From NCBI RefSeq assembly GCF_006569205.1, contig NZ_VIGD01000003.1, forward strand, positions 1 through 64,000: a stretch of DNA of 64,000 nt, given 5' to 3'. Under the pieces are notes generated by a model. It was not told the origin of the DNA. It saw nothing but the letters and a program-made list of their open reading frames with translations, and searched no databases. Numbering within the stretch: the first letter of the stretch is position 1; every line of letters begins with the position of its first letter. The position numbers and the translations under genes were made by a program. This document shows positions 63,736 to 64,000 of this stretch, in pieces. Source of the stretch: Ureibacillus terrenus. GTDB lineage: Bacteria; Bacillota; Bacilli; Bacillales_A; Planococcaceae.

Positions 63736-64000
63736 TTATACATTACATTCCGGGCATTTTCCATAGATTTCGAATTTATGGGATTCAATGGCATATCCGG
63801 GCAGCATCGATTCCAGCATTTCCATCGGGCATAATGATACTTCTTTCACCATTCCGCATTTCATGCATATAAAATGATGGTGGTGGTGATCCACTTCGCA
63901 ATGCATGCGGAACCGTTTCTCCCCGTTTAATTCCGTTTCTTCCAATATCCCCAGCTCGACAAAGGTTGCCAGATTGCGATAAATCGTGTCATAGCTCATG
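63736..64000 (-). CDS. zur: Fur-family repressor, Zur type (5' part outside window)
   Basis: C-terminal 88 residues or so of a Fur-family metal regulator that continues past the right edge. Visible are the end of the DNA-binding domain ([20 protein letters not shown]), the metal-sensing segment [20 protein letters not shown] and the second zinc-binding pair YGKCPECNV. The [12 protein letters not shown] ending is close to Zur of B. subtilis, so zinc-dependent repression of zinc uptake genes is likely. The apparent ATG at 63997-63999 is internal. Confidence 0.85.
   Translation of the reverse strand, partial: MSYDTIYRNLATFVELGILEETELNGEKRFRMHCEVDHHHHHFICMKCGMVKEVSLCPMEMLESMLPGYAIESHKFEIYGKCPECNV

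Overview
The window looks like the chromosome of a low-GC, Gram-positive, endospore-forming member of the Bacillales. It carries a gerA/gerB/gerC-type germination operon behind a sigma-G-like promoter, a qoxABCD quinol oxidase, a Zur-type Fur repressor, cre-like sites, an MhqR-type operator and AGGAGG-type ribosome binding sites. TTG and GTG starts are frequent. The genus cannot be fixed by eye; a moderately thermophilic Bacillaceae/Caryophanaceae relative is a guess.

The left half (1-31.4 kb) is a CRISPR island. Bases 1-237 are the end of an IS1182-family element. Cluster 1 (950-9501, minus strand) is a complete type I-B system of the Csh kind, in the order cas6, cas8b, cas7, cas5, cas3, cas4, cas1, cas2. 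Its array (8 repeats, 275-771) is fed by a leader beside cas2. Cluster 2 (20080-28176, minus strand) is a second complete type I-B system of the Cst/Tneap kind. It is flanked by two large arrays, with 50 repeats at 16663-19896 and 39 repeats at 28682-31198. Their repeats differ at two bases and their leaders are homologous. Two degenerate copies of the cluster 1 repeat lie outside any array. One is about 100 bp upstream of cas6, followed by an intrinsic terminator whose 3' arm contains the -35 box of the cas6 promoter. The other covers the cas6 stop codon before cas8b. This arrangement resembles the crRNA-like regulatory RNAs (CreA/CreR type) known from other type I systems, and it is the strongest candidate here for an undescribed element.

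Between the clusters (9.6-16.5 kb) are a small unknown gene, an ORF-less group IIC intron inserted directly behind a terminator, an mhqE-type dioxygenase with a broken mhqD-type esterase, a WYL regulator and two lipoproteins. Some candidate small ORFs lie just before array 2.

The right half (31.6-64 kb) is ordinary chromosome: Uma2-family protein, Na/Pi cotransporter, aspartokinase, topoisomerase III, aspartate ammonia-lyase, DMT transporter, CvfC/YpgR-type HEAT protein, ABC-F ATPase, qoxABCD, an enoyl-CoA hydratase with a TetR regulator, a CstA-type transporter lacking its N-terminus, a cobalamin nucleotide-loop operon (cobU, cobS, cobC and a CobU-like gene), ger genes, an MFS exporter, a BtuF-like binding protein and a partial zur. 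Several intergenic regions carry imperfect repeats with a period near 21 bp and a GCC(C)AA core. No rRNA, tRNA, T-box or metabolite riboswitch was recognised.
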